DNA from: Polytrichum commune
Taxonomy: Eukaryota > Streptophyta > Polytrichopsida > Polytrichales > Polytrichaceae
Direction: 5' to 3'
NCBI GenBank assembly: GCA_950295325.1
Contig: OX485803.1
Location: forward strand, 56,311,554 to 56,375,553
DNA: 64,000 bases
A program made the position numbers and the translations under genes. The notes beneath the pieces are model-generated. The model saw only the letters and a list, made by a program, of their open reading frames with translations. It did no database searches and had not been told where the DNA came from. Positions 11,031 through 25,400 of this stretch are shown here, one piece after another (the first letter of the stretch is position 1; each line of letters starts with the position of its first letter).

Positions 11031-14000
11031 TGTCATGGAAGTCACTTGCTTTACGCAAGATACTTACCTATTAGGCTAATGTAGTCCTATGATTGGGACA
11101 AAATGTCCCAAGCTATGGATAGGTATGGCTGCATGCCATGCCATTGGTACAGCCAATGCCATGATGGCATCCAATTGGCACTCTGGATGATGATGATGAT
11201 GATGATAGTGTCCCCCCATCATACACATCCTCGCATATATGCCCATCATCACACCTGACCCCCTTGCCATGTCACATAATTTTTCAACAACCAACCAACA
11301 AATCATACACTAGGACACTGTATCTTATTCCAAAGCTCTCTTTGTATTCAAAATCATCATTAAACTTTTGTAGGCAATATAGGCACATGTTATTCGAATA
11401 CTTTTTCTCTCTACACCCACTTCTCGTAGGATGTGAAACACCCAATTAGTGTGAGATGATTAGCAATCCAAATCGTGCTCATAGCAATTTGTTTTATTAC
11501 TTTTAGAGAACATATGAATATCATATGGGTCTTCCCAATCATTATGATTATTGAATCTAAAATGCTAATGATTTTTGAGCACATATTCCAATCTCTTTGA
11601 AACACATGTCTTTTTGGTGTTTGTTTTTAGATTCACACCTAAGCACAAACCACTCAAATAGAGTTGTTCACATTATTGTTATGTTCAATTTAGGCACATC
11701 TAACTTATTATATCCTCCACATTTTGAGATCAGGTGACTATAATGTACATTGATATGTGCAATTAGGTTGCCCCGCATTAATATGTCAATGATCCACACC
11801 ATTCTGAACATTTACTACCACACTAGCAAAATGCGTTTTATTGAATTTTTTTTCCCTCTAGTTTCCTATTGGTTGCTATTTGGACGAATAAACAAAGCTA
11901 TAATTTTTGTGAACACAAGGTAAATTTCATAGGTAAAGAGGCACTAATCTCTCTGCAAAGGCACCTTAATTGCACATATCTATGTAGATGGTGCTAAACC
12001 CGTCACTTTAAGCAAACATCCTAGTATTATGAGATTAACAAAAAGTCAAATGATGCTTATTAGCAATGAAGGTGGGATTCCAACTTACCAAAGTATGTCA
12101 TTTTGAGTTACGTTATGCAAAAGCAATAAGGGTTCAAAGTTTTATTGGAGGATGATCCAAAACCAACAAGAGAGCTCGATGTTAAGGTGGTTGTGGATAT
12201 TCTTAGCATCAATAGTGCAAGATTTTAGGGTGTTGGTTTAGCATGCTCTACATTAGGACGTGAACACCTATTGAGGGTCCCTTGGAGGTTTATGGACCTA
12301 ATTCATCCAAATGGAAATTCACTAGATCAATTTGTGATCTTTGACCCTAATTCAAGATTTAATTTGGCTTTATATATATGAGCTTTGTATAGGATTCATT
12401 GTTTTCACCCTCCCCGTCAACAAGTGTTAGAAAACTCTTCCTGAATTGTAGCATAAGCATATGATAACATGCTTGAACATTGATCCAAAAGTTGTACCCT
12501 AACATTCTACTTTTGTGATGTATTTGAAGATGAATTTCAATCATCTCGTGGGTGTGGTTGAATGTGATTACCCTTGAACACAATCACCACCACATTTGGA
12601 GTGTAAGCGACCTTTCAAAGAGATGGAGAAGTTTAAGAACTCTCTATTGGACTCGTTTCAAATGCCATACTAAAAAGAATTTACAAAGTTTGCTATGATG
12701 TTGATGATCTCGGGAATAATAAGGGTGTGGTCCAAGTAAAGTGTGTTATCGAAGTTTATCGTGGTTGAACAGGCTCTCCTCCTCTATGAGAGGGTGGCAC
12801 TATAATAAGAAAAGCGGGATGGAACCGTTATCCAAAAAGCTCTCCGTAAAGGAGCAGGTCGATCCAAACCGGATTTTTTTTTAAGGGCGAGTGCATAAAA
12901 GTGATTCCATTTCTAAAGAGCTTTGTCCTCTTACTCATTGGCCCTTCCGGGGGAGAATGTTTCCCATTTGCCGATCGAGGGGGTGCACCCCACCCTTTCC
13001 CGCGCGCATTAACTCCTCTCTTTCATCTTTCCACCCTTTCCCTACCCGCTTTTGCCATGGAGGAGGAAAGAACTCATTTTCCGTGTTGTTCAATTCTTAC
13101 CACTCCGTACGATGTGGCACTTGTTGCCACATGGCAAAATTGATTCCCTCCACATGCTCCGTTTACATTGCACAACCCCATCACATTCATTCATACACTT
13201 CCGATACTTAGGTTTTATTACATCCATTCTTTTTTGTAAAAAAATACTCTTTGGGTCGACTGCTGTAGTGGACTACAACTAGCAATCGACTTAAGTTTTT
13301 TACCATTAGATCTTGTTAGATGCACCATTTTTTTCTTCAGACTATTTATTTATGTATTTTCTAGAAGTTGAGTGCTAGTAGCAGTTGATTAGCTAGTCAA
13401 CTGCTCCTAGTTGATTGCAACATGCAAATTTGAGCAATTTAGTACTAAACCAAAAATTTAAAATTCTAAAAAAAATCAAATTGTCAGGTCTTGTAGGCAG
13501 CAAGATCTAACGGTCCATATTTTTTGGATTTTTTTCCCTCTTTTGTAGCGGACTATCATGTCGATTGCAAATCAAGAGTCAACTTAACCAGATTGTTGAC
13601 TAGGGGGTTGACCGCGTCAATTTACTCCTTGGGTAAATTGTTGTTTTTCCCCTCCCCCCCAACCAAGTTCGATGTGACATTTATTTGGTCTGGTGATACT
13701 ATTACTATCACAAGACGTGACGTATGTGGTCGTGAAATCCTTGCTGATACTGGCATCAAAGAACCTTTATGTGGGTGTCAAAATTGTCATATCAAGCAAA
13801 TATTGATATTTGGTGGGTATGTCAAGGTGGAGAAAATCTTTGTATATCTAATTCTTTGGGTCAATGCCATTCTAACATATTGATACTAGGACAATTTTTG
13901 CCTAGGTGTATTTGAAGGTTCTTGAATGATATATATTAGACCCAGATGATGTCAAAAACAAAATGTAATCAAATAGCCAACCATACTAGTGTTACAAAGT

Positions 14001-14748
14001 GTAAAACTCCTCATTATAGATATTTGAATGGTATACAAAAATGATACTAGACCAACATTAGTTTATATCCCATCAACAAGTTTTACTGCATCATTAATCT
14101 GGGGAACTAAAGGGCCGTTCGTTGTACATGTGGTTGTGCATGGTTGTGGTTTCCACTGAGGAAATTGTCGCATTTGAATACCTCCTTCATTCATCCAACA
14201 TATAAACTTGACCTCATACAGGTTTGTGGTTGAAATTTATACGGTTAAAGTTTGCATCCATGTAGTTGAAATCTTGAATGCCATAGACCCATGTATAAGA
14301 TTTCGATATCAAACCCATAACCAATTTGAATAATAGGAAACATGCAATCAGGAGTACAAATAATGGCTTAGAACACTAGATATTGCTTAGGATAGTACAA
14401 TGAATTTCTTCAGGTATTGTTGTCATATTTGGATCCTATTATCAAAATATGTGTTCAATTGGATAAGATCATTTGAAGTGGTAGATTATTTCAATAAGGA
14501 TCACTTATCTATTAGTGTGGGTGAAGATTGATGTAGCCACACTAATTATCTAATTAGTCTAGCCCGAGACCTTGGTCTTCCCTTAAATCTTCCTGGAGAC
14601 TTCTGGTCAACACCTTAAGTATCGGTTCAAAGAAAAAGTAGCATAAAGTAAAATAGTCATGTAGAGAATTAAATGTGACCCACACTAATTTAGAACTGGA
14701 CTAGATATATATAACATGGTTGAAAATTCATGCAAGTCCTAGAGAACT
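11031..14748. other. Intergenic DNA, no recognised gene
   Basis: Contains a (GAT)n microsatellite at about 11186-11206 and a family R repeat (11400-11710, listed separately). Around 13250-13620 there are repeated GTCAACTGC/GCAGTTGAC-like phrases that resemble a stretch at 35420-35600, possibly a decayed dispersed repeat. Short frames at 12891-13282 and 13524-13883 have no family resemblance. Confidence 0.45.
11400..11710 (-). repeat. Dispersed repeat family R, copy 1
   Basis: Starts CTACACCCACTTCTCGTAGG and contains CCAATCTCTTTGAAACACAT and AACCACTCAAATA in the same order as a second copy at 40845-41220. Parts recur at 43640-43720. The reverse complement of its GACATGTGT / TGAGTGGT block recurs at 8560-8650 and 62770-62850. 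No TIR or coding sequence identified. Confidence 0.6.
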
Positions 14749-14971
14749 ACACTAAATATTGTATTTAGTGCCACTTACTATTTGGAGTTACACATTGCTA
14801 TATCTTCTAACTATTAATGAGATTTTTTTACCAAGTATAATTGTTAATGTTTTTTAATGTTCAAACAACTATTTTGGCCTCTTTTTTTGCAAAAAATGAG
14901 ATGTACAATAGATAATTATAGTTTTGTGTAATTCCAAACGGTAATTGGCAACTAATACAATCTTTAGTGTG
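14749..14971. mobile_element. CACTAAAT-family MITE, copy A
   Basis: The left end reads CACTAAATATTGTATTTAGT followed by GCCACTTACTATTTGGAGTT. The right end is an inverted version ending in TCTTTAGTGTG. The terminal motif is itself a small palindrome (ACTAAAT...ATTTAGT). Same family as copies at 55610-55829, 58622-58851 and 63706-63927. Confidence 0.75.
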
Positions 14972-15892
14972 ATTTACCATTTGCATCCTCATATTATGGT
15001 CCACATTATACATCATCAGGCATGAAAATAATGTGCATCATTGCTTACACTTGAATCTTCAACCACTCAATTTGTTTTCATTCTTTCACTTCTAGTTGCA
15101 CGTAAGGTATGGATTGAAAGCATCAAAAATGCGAATCCAAGGAGCATATACCATACACTCAACTTCCTAAGTCTAAGAATCAAAGGAGAGATCATCTTAT
15201 CTTTGTATAATCAATGTGCCCAAACTCTTAAGAGATCGGAGGTGGTCTTGGTGTCTCTAGAAGAACATGATAAGCTTTGCACAAGAAACAACACATTTGT
15301 AAAATAAAATAAAAACGAGAAAGATTTGAAGGAGATATATCATTGAAACAAGTGGAGGTGTTTTTTTTTAATTTAAAAAAAATAAAAAAATAATAGATGA
15401 AATGTATACTTGAATGACCATTGTACCAAATGCTAAGGGTTAAGAGACAACCTTATTATATTTAGAAAGTGCATGAAAAGCTTATAAGATAGATTGTTTG
15501 TTTGTGAAGGAACGAACATGATTTGAGAGGATATCACCATTTGCAATAGTTGGAGGTGTTTTTTGAACCTCCAATGTTATATAGTGTGGGTTGGTACTTA
15601 TTGTGCACCCATAATTAATTCTCCCCAATATATCTAGGCCGGGCATCTCATCAAAAATGTGGCCCACAATATCTACCATAGTTAGTGTAATAGCCTTGTA
15701 AGCATGTTCGATATTGTGATGCTCAAAGAGTAAAATTTATGGACTTTGTGTAGGTTTGTTTTGAAAGTTTAGACCAACATGCAAATGACACATCTTGAAA
15801 ACTAAATTATCTTGTTTATACTTGAACCAAAACCAATATTTGGCACATTCTTTCATATTGAGGACAATAGAGTTGGTAGTGTACAATCTACC

Positions 15893-16030
15893 CTTTATAT
15901 TTGTTACCTCTATAAGTGTTACAATTTCATACGTGTTAGTATTTTTTCTACTCCCTATTTGGAGAGACTACAAAGAAATTTAGTGTTTAGTGTTACATGA
16001 ATGTCTACTCCCCTCTTTGTGTATCATATT
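15893..16030. repeat. Fragment related to the pogo-like element at 46147
   Basis: CTCTATAAGTGTTACAATTT, then a GTGTTACATGAATGTCTACTC-type stretch and CCCTCTTTGTG, follow the same order as 46165-46300 inside the pogo-like element, with substitutions and a deletion. No terminal CAGT or TA boundary is preserved here. Confidence 0.45.
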
Positions 16031-18805
16031 CTTCCAAATCAGGGCCACTTCAACCTCTTGTAAGAATTATATTAATCTGGCTATTCTAATTATGAAAGAA
16101 ACGAATGATTTCTTATTGAAATATTTCTTAATGGATGTTGTATGACATTCATATATGTATACACCGGGATTGATTAGATAACAAACTGGTGATGGTGGTT
16201 TTAGCTATAATAAACCATTGTAGCACTGAGGTGAGGGGGAGTGGGTATATCATAAAGGAATTTGGGTTGGGGCGTTGCTCACCATGTGTTAGACTATCTT
16301 CTCTAGTTAGTGCTAAGGTATGTGGATGTTATTCGGCTAGTTTTCCTTGTCCTACTTATTCTACTAAATATATTTACATACTGAAATTATGTTACATTGA
16401 TAAATTTATGATGAAATAAACAAAAACTAGATTGCAAAAGATTGGATCTCCTCTAATTAGGTTATGATTGACGGATCAAGAAAAGTGATTGAATAACACC
16501 TGCATGTCTTAGGTTGTTCATAGAAAACCTTGACTTGTAATGTCACTTTGATAAGACCTAGGATGCTAGCTTAACAAGATTGATCTCAAACATGTTGGGA
16601 GATCCAATGCACCTTCCCTTGGGTTCTTTTGTTGGTGTACTGTGCCTTGTGAGGAGGTCGTTGACCCTTAAATGTCTGCTTCATGTCTCATAGATGGAAC
16701 AGCTTGTAAAATCTTACCATTTTACGCACTCTAATATTCTTAATCATTTTCTGCACCTCTATCGGAACATGATGGGGTCAGGGTGAACATAACATGTCAG
16801 AAACTATTAGAAGAACACACTTTGGAAAGAGAACAACAACTCTCACAAGCTGAATCATGCTATGAAATGTTTCATTTGCATCAATTCTTTCTGTAAACAA
16901 TTTTTTCTTCACACGTTCAGGTAGAGCTGTGGCTACTTTCTACCACACAAAAGATGTCGCAACAACTAGAGAGAGATCTTCCAATCCAGAGAGATAAACA
17001 TTTCCATTTGGAATCACTGCCAACGCATGCGTCCTCATCATCGTCTTGCATCTACGAGAGAGATGCCCGAATCTACCACTATGGTAGATCTGTAAATCTC
17101 TCAACGATGTAAGATGATTTCCCCATCACAACGCGAGTCAACTCCCCTAGACTTGTATGGTTGCGCCTTGCAGTGTGTGACCAATGAGGCAAGCAAGCAA
17201 CCCAAAAACAAATTCAAAATATCAAAAGAAGAAGAAGAAGAAGAGTGCAGTGTAATCTATTCATATCATTTGCCACAGAACGAGCTGCTTCGCTTCATTC
17301 AATTCGTTGGCAGTCTTTGAACTTGTGGAGTTTGATGATTATTGATTGCATTTTTGGTTTGCGAGAGTGGGTTGGTGGTACTGCAGTGGCTCATACATAA
17401 GGGCATGCCTCAATCGATTTGTGAAAGGGTGATGCTCTTTGAGAGCACTGGCAAAGGGCACTGGGTCTTAACTTTGACATGCTCTCTCCCATCATTCCCA
17501 TGTCCCCCAGATTTGCACCAGGGGAATGTAAGCCCCCTGTACATGTCACTGTACGTAACGTGCTCTAATAAACCGAAACCAAGAATTTTCTGGATTCTCT
17601 CAAAGGCCAACTTCGCAGGGCAGGGCAGGCCGGCGTTTAGGTATCATTGCCTTACTTTTTGCCTTTCAAGTTCGCCTTTCACTAGTCCACCCTTTTTGAA
17701 CGTGCACTGAGGGGGGTAATGATTCAAACCCTGGCCTCCAGTCTATCGAATTTTGTGATTCTCAACTTTTGCGCGAGTGCAGAGTTTGAGAGCACAAATC
17801 TTTTGCGTCGTACGGCAATGGCATCCACGAGTAGAAACTATGCTCCTCAAACAACACGGTTCCCGACATGCATGTATAATTGGGGTGACTAAACTATAGA
17901 GGGTCTAGGTAGGGTGAATGGATTTGGTGAAGCGGTTGTTGTTTTGTTTGAGATCATGGTTTCTACTAGTGAGATTCCTCTTGAATTGGGCTTATTGGAT
18001 TTAATAGAGCAATGTGTTGAAATTGTGTTGTGTGGGATCGTGTTTTCTACTAGTGAATCTTGTAGGAGAATCCTGATGTCAAAGTTTGACATGGTGGAAG
18101 GTAAGTGCACTCAACCCAACATTGAACCTAAAACATATACTATCTACCACGATCGTACACTTGAAGTCCTTAAATATGCACAATTGTGATACGTAGTGTT
18201 GTTTTGGGTTTGGTGTTGGTTTTTAGCATACTTACCTTGAGTCTAAAAAAATTGAACATCAAATTCTCGTAAGTGTACCACAAAAAGACAACTCTAGCAT
18301 AATATCACCTATAAATATTGGGTGAGAGGGGGGGGGGGTTGAGGAATATCCTTGCCTTGGTTTAGGTAGGGGACTAGGAGTTCTCTCTACCTCGCTTTCA
18401 CTTGTACACCAATTCTTTCTAAGAGTGTGGACAACGTACTCCACTTATTCTAGGCATCCACACTTTGAATTTAACGTGGATCACAATTTAAGTTTACAAC
18501 CAACACTGATTTTTGCTTACAAAAGGGTGGTGTGTCCCAATGTGTACTACATGAGACATTTTGGTATTCAAATTAAGGTGTATTGTACAAAATCAAAGAA
18601 AAAATTGCTTTCAAGTGCATCGTCATTAAAATGCCAGTTCCTTTTAGTTACCAAACTTTGGGTCATTGGGATCCCCTTCCTCGTCACATGGATTTTGAGC
18701 AAGCAAGATATAACATGTCAACACAACCATGCAAATGTAGGAGAAAGAGACATCATTTCTTATATAGGTCTGAAAAAATAACTCTAGAAAAAAAATATGA
18801 TTCTT

Positions 18806-18808
<3 letters not shown>

Positions 18809-18844
<36 letters not shown>
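18809..18844. repeat. (GA)n microsatellite
   Basis: An uninterrupted GA run of about 36 bases. It produces artificial Arg-Glu and Leu-Ser repeats in overlapping frames. Confidence 0.95.
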
Positions 18845-18846
<2 letters not shown>

Positions 18847-21800
18847 ACTCCCTTGTATTTAGTGGGAACACGCAAGAACACACTGGGACCCCTTCCCACA
18901 TCTAATGCGATGGGACTACAAATCCAACTACAAAGATACATTCATGAGATGTCATCCAGTGGTGCTCATCCATAGTGTGGTGCCCTAATATATATTATAC
19001 TAATTCCCCACCTTGCTGAACCCTATGGTATGTTAGTTTTAGAATTTCTCTAACATGATCAAATTGTAAGCACTTTAATCTATTTATACCATGCAATTCA
19101 ATATATAACCTGCATTTGTTACATATACATGTTTTATAATTTGTAGGTTGCAATTTCAAAGTGGACCCTATATTTTTTCATACATAGTTTTCTATAAAAC
19201 GGGAGTGATTCCCCCCCCCCCCCCTCCTCGGGAGAGAGGGATGTGTTAGGGTGAATGAGGGACGATTCACCGTGATCATAGCTGTTGTGAGCTCGTATGG
19301 GACAAGTACTATTGCCTCATGTTGGAGGTGCTCCCTTTAGGTACCCATGTAAAGAAGGGACCCTGGGAGGGCCCTATGTTGGTCAAGGGTTGTATATTTG
19401 AAAATAATCCACAAGGTTCAATATCAACTCCTAGCAAAGGACTTCATCATTTCTAATTATCAAGATGCTAATGTTGAACGTTTATGCATCAAGCAATCAA
19501 GGGGTAATAATTGAGACATTACCATACATAGTATACATAACATGGTGGTATTGTTTTTTCCCTAGTGCGTACAAATAAAATGGGCACTGAGGACTTTGTA
19601 ATAAACGCATAAATGGGGTCCTAAGGTTTAGAGAGAAGAAAATGATAATAGATGTGCTACTTTCATCTAATTTACATTTTCATACATTGTTTCATTTGGT
19701 TATTGTCCCCAATGACTATCCAATCCATCCTTGTTTGCTTTTGTGTTCTAGATTTTTCCAAATTAAAGGCTCTTTGAGTGTCCTTTGACTCACTTTTGCT
19801 ATGGTTTTCGGATTGTGCCATTGCCGTAGAAGACCGTCTAAATCTACAGAGTCTTTGACTACCATGATTTCATGTATTGGAAGGGTTTATACAATGCGCC
19901 AATTCTATTGGTAATATGTGGGTAGAATTTCAAGAACTTATTGACCTAATACCAACCCACCTTTTGCATATGGATATATGTTGGTATCAAAAGTTAAAAG
20001 GGTCAAAATGTCCATTTATAACTTAAATCTAGATGCTATTATTGTCTTAGCTCCTTATGTATGTTCTAAGATCATATTGTTTATAAGTTATTACATATGA
20101 TATTACATCTTATGAATGTAAAAGTCTTTTATAAATCACACTGGAAAATGAAAGTGTATTGTCTATACGTAATATAAGCCTAGTTGTTTCCCAATTTATA
20201 TTTTGTGTATGCAGTGGAGACATTTATCAAATTAATTTGAAAACCTTGGTACAAGAATATGAGTTTATCATTTAGCATACCATCCATATATACACATTTA
20301 TTTTTCTTTATAAATTTCTTGTATATAACATACATCATTTGAAGAGTCCACTCCCAAGAATCTAGCCTACATTTTTATGCAAAGTCTAGTATTTTTAGCC
20401 AACCATTTTGCACATGATTGAATTTCTCCTCTCTTTCAAACTATGTTGTGCACATAAATTTATTTTTTAGCCTTAAGACTGCTTTCATTATATTTTACCT
20501 CATTGTGATTTTTTTTGTGAACATTTGCAATCAAAATCTTGTGCTTATAATTTTGTCATGTTAAGATGATAAATTTAGCTCTCAAATTCTATGGACAACT
20601 CTAAGTGGTTTTTAACATTTTTCTTCCAAAATAATTTAAGTTTGTGTAATGAAAATCCTTGGGCTTAAGTCATCTTAGTAATTACAAAATAATCTTCAAC
20701 TTTTAAGATTCAACTTATCATAAATTGTAGTGATGATTATGCAATTAAGGGGCCAACCCCATTGCCACTAGCAATTGTCCGGGGGGTGGACTCTTCATTG
20801 GAAACCTAAATGATGTGCACGGGTGACTGTGAAATTAAACCCCCTATACATGAGAAGTTTATAGAGAAAAACAAGTATTTGTACTAATGGCACATTAGGA
20901 AATGGACTCATGTATTTATACTAAGCTTTGATGTGATAAATGCCTCAACTACATACACAAAATAAATCATGAATCAAATAGGCCTTTATCACATATAAAT
21001 TCCATGTTCACTTTCCAATGAGAAAGTTATTGAACATTATTTCATCCAAAGCATGTACCTCAATGATTGTATCAAACAAAAAATAATTTGGAGAGCAAAA
21101 CTCAAGGAAGCCTGGCATGAGTGCTCCAAGAGTGTCTAGGTTGTAAAAGCCTAGATGCAAACCCTAACAAGAACATACATGGTACTCGTTAAAGACTATG
21201 ACCATATGACAATAGTGGATGAAAACGCAAATTGGATGGAACTAACACATCCATCATCAAATTTTCTCTACACCTTAGGGCCCCCTTTCGTACATCTACC
21301 TTTACGTCAAAAACATCAATAGCCTTTCTAGATGTATACTATGTACACTAATGCCTCAAATAACACCCACGGGTAGATCACTTAGTGCATTTTAAAAACG
21401 ACATGCGGCATAATATAGAGAGGATTAAAATCATTTGAAATAAAATTATAAAGGAATTCCAAATAATGAAGGGGCCATTAAATGTAGACAATCCCATTAT
21501 AAGTAAGTTAGATGGACATAAAACGTGGGCCATTATTTTTTTTGTAAAATTAATGTAGGGGCTGAAGATAAGGATCCTAGAAGATATGTTTAGTATGGTA
21601 TGTAAATGGGTTTAGGACTCACGGGGATGGATGATAATTGGTATTACTTTGCTATGGTCTCCTATGTGTTTTCTTCATAACTCTGTTTGCAATGGTATTA
21701 CTGTTTGCACCCTTCTTTGTTTCCATGCTTTCCCTCAACACTCGTCAATTGCGTTAGGAAGTAAATTAGTTTTTATTACTTAAAAGAAATATAGAGTACA

Positions 21801-22348
21801 AAAAATTGCAGTGACTTGGACAATATAAGTAATGGAAGGGCACAAACAAATGGGCCATTTTTGAAATTTAAGTAATTATAGGGAGGCTTTAATTCAACCC
21901 TTGAAGGTAAATAGCCCCAAAACAAAAAACCCCCATCCGCACGTGGTGCACAAAAATGCCTTAGAGTGATCTACCCGTGATAACACCCCTTCTTGAACTC
22001 ACGTTAGTTTGTACATGGTATGAAGAGTCCACCTCCTGGGAGCAATTGCCAGCAGTAGCATGTGACAACAATGGTGAGAGTGATGGAAGTAAAGGTAGAT
22101 GTACAAAAGGACCAAGGGCTAAATTAAAGAAACCGGCACGCGTGCATTTTTGTTGTTGGAAAGAGCGTGGTGAGCAGATTGGAGAGCCAATCACCTTTAC
22201 CGATTAATTTCAAACCAAAACCTTGCAAACTTCCTTGTAATGGTCTTACGATGTCCTTTTCTTTGTGACTAATTCTTGTTGTTGTGTGTGACTGCTCATC
22301 TTGAGAAATGGAGGGTCAAGGTTAAATTGGTCGCTGTAAACGATGCCC

Positions 22349-22413
22349 TGGGAGTGCTATCTTATGAGTGGTGAGCGATGAGCGGTAACTTATGAGCAGT
22401 GAGGAAGATGAAA
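22349..22413 (+). repeat. Left terminal inverted repeat and subterminal motifs
   Basis: TGGGAGTGCTATCTTATGAG is followed by GTGAGCGATGAGC and TTATGAGCAGTGAGG. The TGAGCRR heptamers are inverted relatives of the GCTCAYY repeats at the right end and are candidates for transposase binding sites. Confidence 0.85.
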
Positions 22414-25400
22414 ATTTTGGTAATAGGACCACCAATATCCTATAACCGTGGAATTGTGGCCTTAAAAATGATGATTTTAGGGTTTAGTAATAAGAGGGTT
22501 GAGAAGGATAAACAACATGAAGTCCAAAAATTTATTCATCAGTAGTAGCACTAGACATGAAACTATCTTTTGCCTCGTCATCTATATATATTCGAGCACC
22601 TTTGCATTGCGAATTGATTTTGGAACTATAGCAAGATTCTTCATTTGGATCCGAATCTTCGAGATTCAACATTGCAATTGCAACATTCTCGGCATATGAT
22701 GGGAGACGCGGGCTACGGCTTGGACTTCGTAGGAATTGTCTATATGCCCAAAACGGGAGACATGTCCTCTTTCCAATCGTATTCCTGAAATCAAATCGAT
22801 GAAACATGTAAATAATGTGAAGAAATAAAAATGAACCAATGAATTGAATGAAACGAATGAATTGAATAAAAATTTATTGTATTAAAACTTACTCACACTC
22901 AAATTCAAGCATCTCCTCATCCGAGAGGTCATCATCTTCTTTTGTGAGATCTTGTATATTCTCCTTAGATGACCCCTCTTTCAAAACGTTTTCCAAAAGC
23001 GGTTTCAATATGTGCTCAAATATGTCATTATCACCCTCAAATGCAAGAAGATGTCTGCCACATGCGCGTGTTGCTAGGATAGAAGCTCCAGTGGAACATG
23101 TCAAATCAACAACGCGTCCATTCGACGGTGTAAACAATTCAATAAGATCTTGAAAAAAACGCGGCGATTTTTTATATGGCCCCCTCCAAGGTCTTCCCGA
23201 TTTTTGAAGAAGCATGTTTTTTTCATCCACAAAATTGAAAAGCAAGTTTTTGCTTTTCAATCCAGTGCCAAAAAAAGTGGAGTTTGGTTGTCTCGTGAAT
23301 TTTGTGGTAGTAAAATTCCATACCAAGACATGAGCCATAAATGCCGGAGTCTACAAAAAAATGTAAATTATGTTAAAACTATATAGAATGCAAATAACAC
23401 CAAAATAATTAAATAAAAACAATTGTGATGTGTTATACTTACGGTGTAGGTTGGAGACTCCGGATCCTTGAACACCATGTACGAATTGAGGTAAATAAAA
23501 GTCCTAAGAACTTTCATGTTGCCGTTGTGTAAGGTTGAATTCAAAACCTTCTTGGTTTGCATATCGATAGCAGAAAATACTATGAGGACGCCATCATCAG
23601 ACAAGATGGACTTGCACAAGGACATTGTTGCAACCATCCAGTTCTTGTCATATTTATTCCAAAGAGGAATTTCAGCAGGTCTATTGGAGAGGTTGAAGTC
23701 AAGACCGTCGGGAAATTGGAGAAAAACAAGGTCAACGGCAAAGGGAGTCGGACTTCCCATGACATGAAATTCGCGATTGTCATTGAACTGAAATACCACA
23801 ACATATCACAATATAAGACACAAAATAAAACCCAAATGAAAGTAAGAACATTAGAGAAAATACCAAAACAATAATTATACTTACGTTTTCAATAAATTCC
23901 CGCCATTGGATCCACTTAGGAGGGCCTACATCCACCCCTTCAGACTTGTTCTTGACAGCAGTAGATCAAGCAAATGAGAGCGTGAGAAAGTTCTTCAGTA
24001 TGAATAACTCTTTTCTTAAAATATCCGTTGGCGCACGATGAATAGCGTCATAGGTACTAGAGTAATGAAATTCCAATACATCGCATCTAGACTTTGAACT
24101 TTCGCCTCCAAGTGGATTCTTATCCAAATCATTGGAAAGAACAAGCAATTCTTCATGTTGTGAAATCTCCGATTGATCTTGTATTTTGGTTTCAGGAACA
24201 TGTTTCCTCTTACGATGTTTTGTCTCTTTTGGTTCTGGCTCTCTAAGTTTAAGCTGCACAATTTGTGCTTGCAAAATTGCAGTATCACGAGGATCCACAT
24301 TTTTAGCATCATTTATCTGACAGATTGTTTTCTCACTTCACGGACATACATCCTTAGGACAATCAAAATACCAACCACAATCCTCATAGTGTGGGAGCGA
24401 CGAATCCAAACAAATCTCAGTAGTGAACATGCATGAATCTCCTGCACCAGTGTCATGCCAATTTGGGAAAAAACGAGGTTCCCCTATAACGCATTTATGT
24501 GGAATCAAAACATATCGAAAATACCTACACACAAAAATATTGTAAGTCAAATATTTCATGACAATTTGACAAATGGAATCAAAAAATCAAAAAATAATAA
24601 GATTAGGTTGTACCTGTATAATACACGTTTCATAGCAAGATCAATATTAGGTTGCTCATCCCAACCGTTGTGTTTTTTAACTTTTCCGCTTTGGAATTCA
24701 CGATAGAATATTGAATTGAAAGCCGCAAACTTCCAGGTTTGGATATACTCGGAGAGAGTAGATACATCTGCAGGCAACTGAAGAGGAGATGAAAGAATAC
24801 TTTGAAGCTCTTCGATAGCCTTTTTTTCCAACTGTACCCAATATGTAGATTTTGATAACCAATCATCAAGTGCAGAATCAGAGAGGGGCGATTTCGGAAA
24901 ATGCAATGTATCTTTGTCAAATCTATTGCCATTTCAAAGCTTGAGCCATCCAACTTTGACTTCTGCATCCACATTACTCACAGCAACACGATGAAGTTTC
25001 TCTTATAGCATTTCAGGCACCGAAAATGAACCCCAATGGCGCTTAACTTCTTCAAGGAAAGCAGAGATAAGGTTGATGTCGGCAATCGCTAGTTGTTTCA
25101 TAAAACTAGAAGATAACATTGCACGTTTTTTGTTGACAGCTGCAAACATTGCTTTTGAAACTCCGTCTGATGTCCGTTCAAGAGGATGAGTTTCATTATA
25201 CTGGTTGAGAGCAATATCGTTAGCCTCAGCAAGTTCTTGCTGAAAAATCAAACAAAAGTCAATATTTATAAGTACATATAGATGTAATGTAAAATGAAGA
25301 TGAATAAACATAAGGCACATATTAGCAATGGTAGAAGAACTTACACTGTACATGTAATCCAAAAAAATTGGTCGTCTCAAAGAATACCAAGTTTCGACGG

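Larger units (their letters stand above)
14972..22348. other. Long stretch of AT-rich intergenic DNA, no recognised gene
   Basis: Every frame is interrupted often. The 118- and 130-codon frames at 18425-18975 overlap a GA microsatellite and have no family resemblance, and the same holds for the frames at 17342-17710 and 17914-18189. Contains a pogo-like fragment (15893-16030), a GA microsatellite (18809-18844), a G run near 18330 and a C run near 19210. The part at 16900-17830 is less AT-rich, with an AAG-rich stretch, but I could not assemble a gene there. Confidence 0.45.

Noticed and set aside
11076-11306. Frame with a poly-histidine run
   Set aside because: The run is the minus-strand reading of a (GAT)n microsatellite.
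18425-18975. 118- and 130-codon frames
   Set aside because: They run through a GA microsatellite (Arg-Glu repeat), overlap each other in different frames and show no family resemblance.
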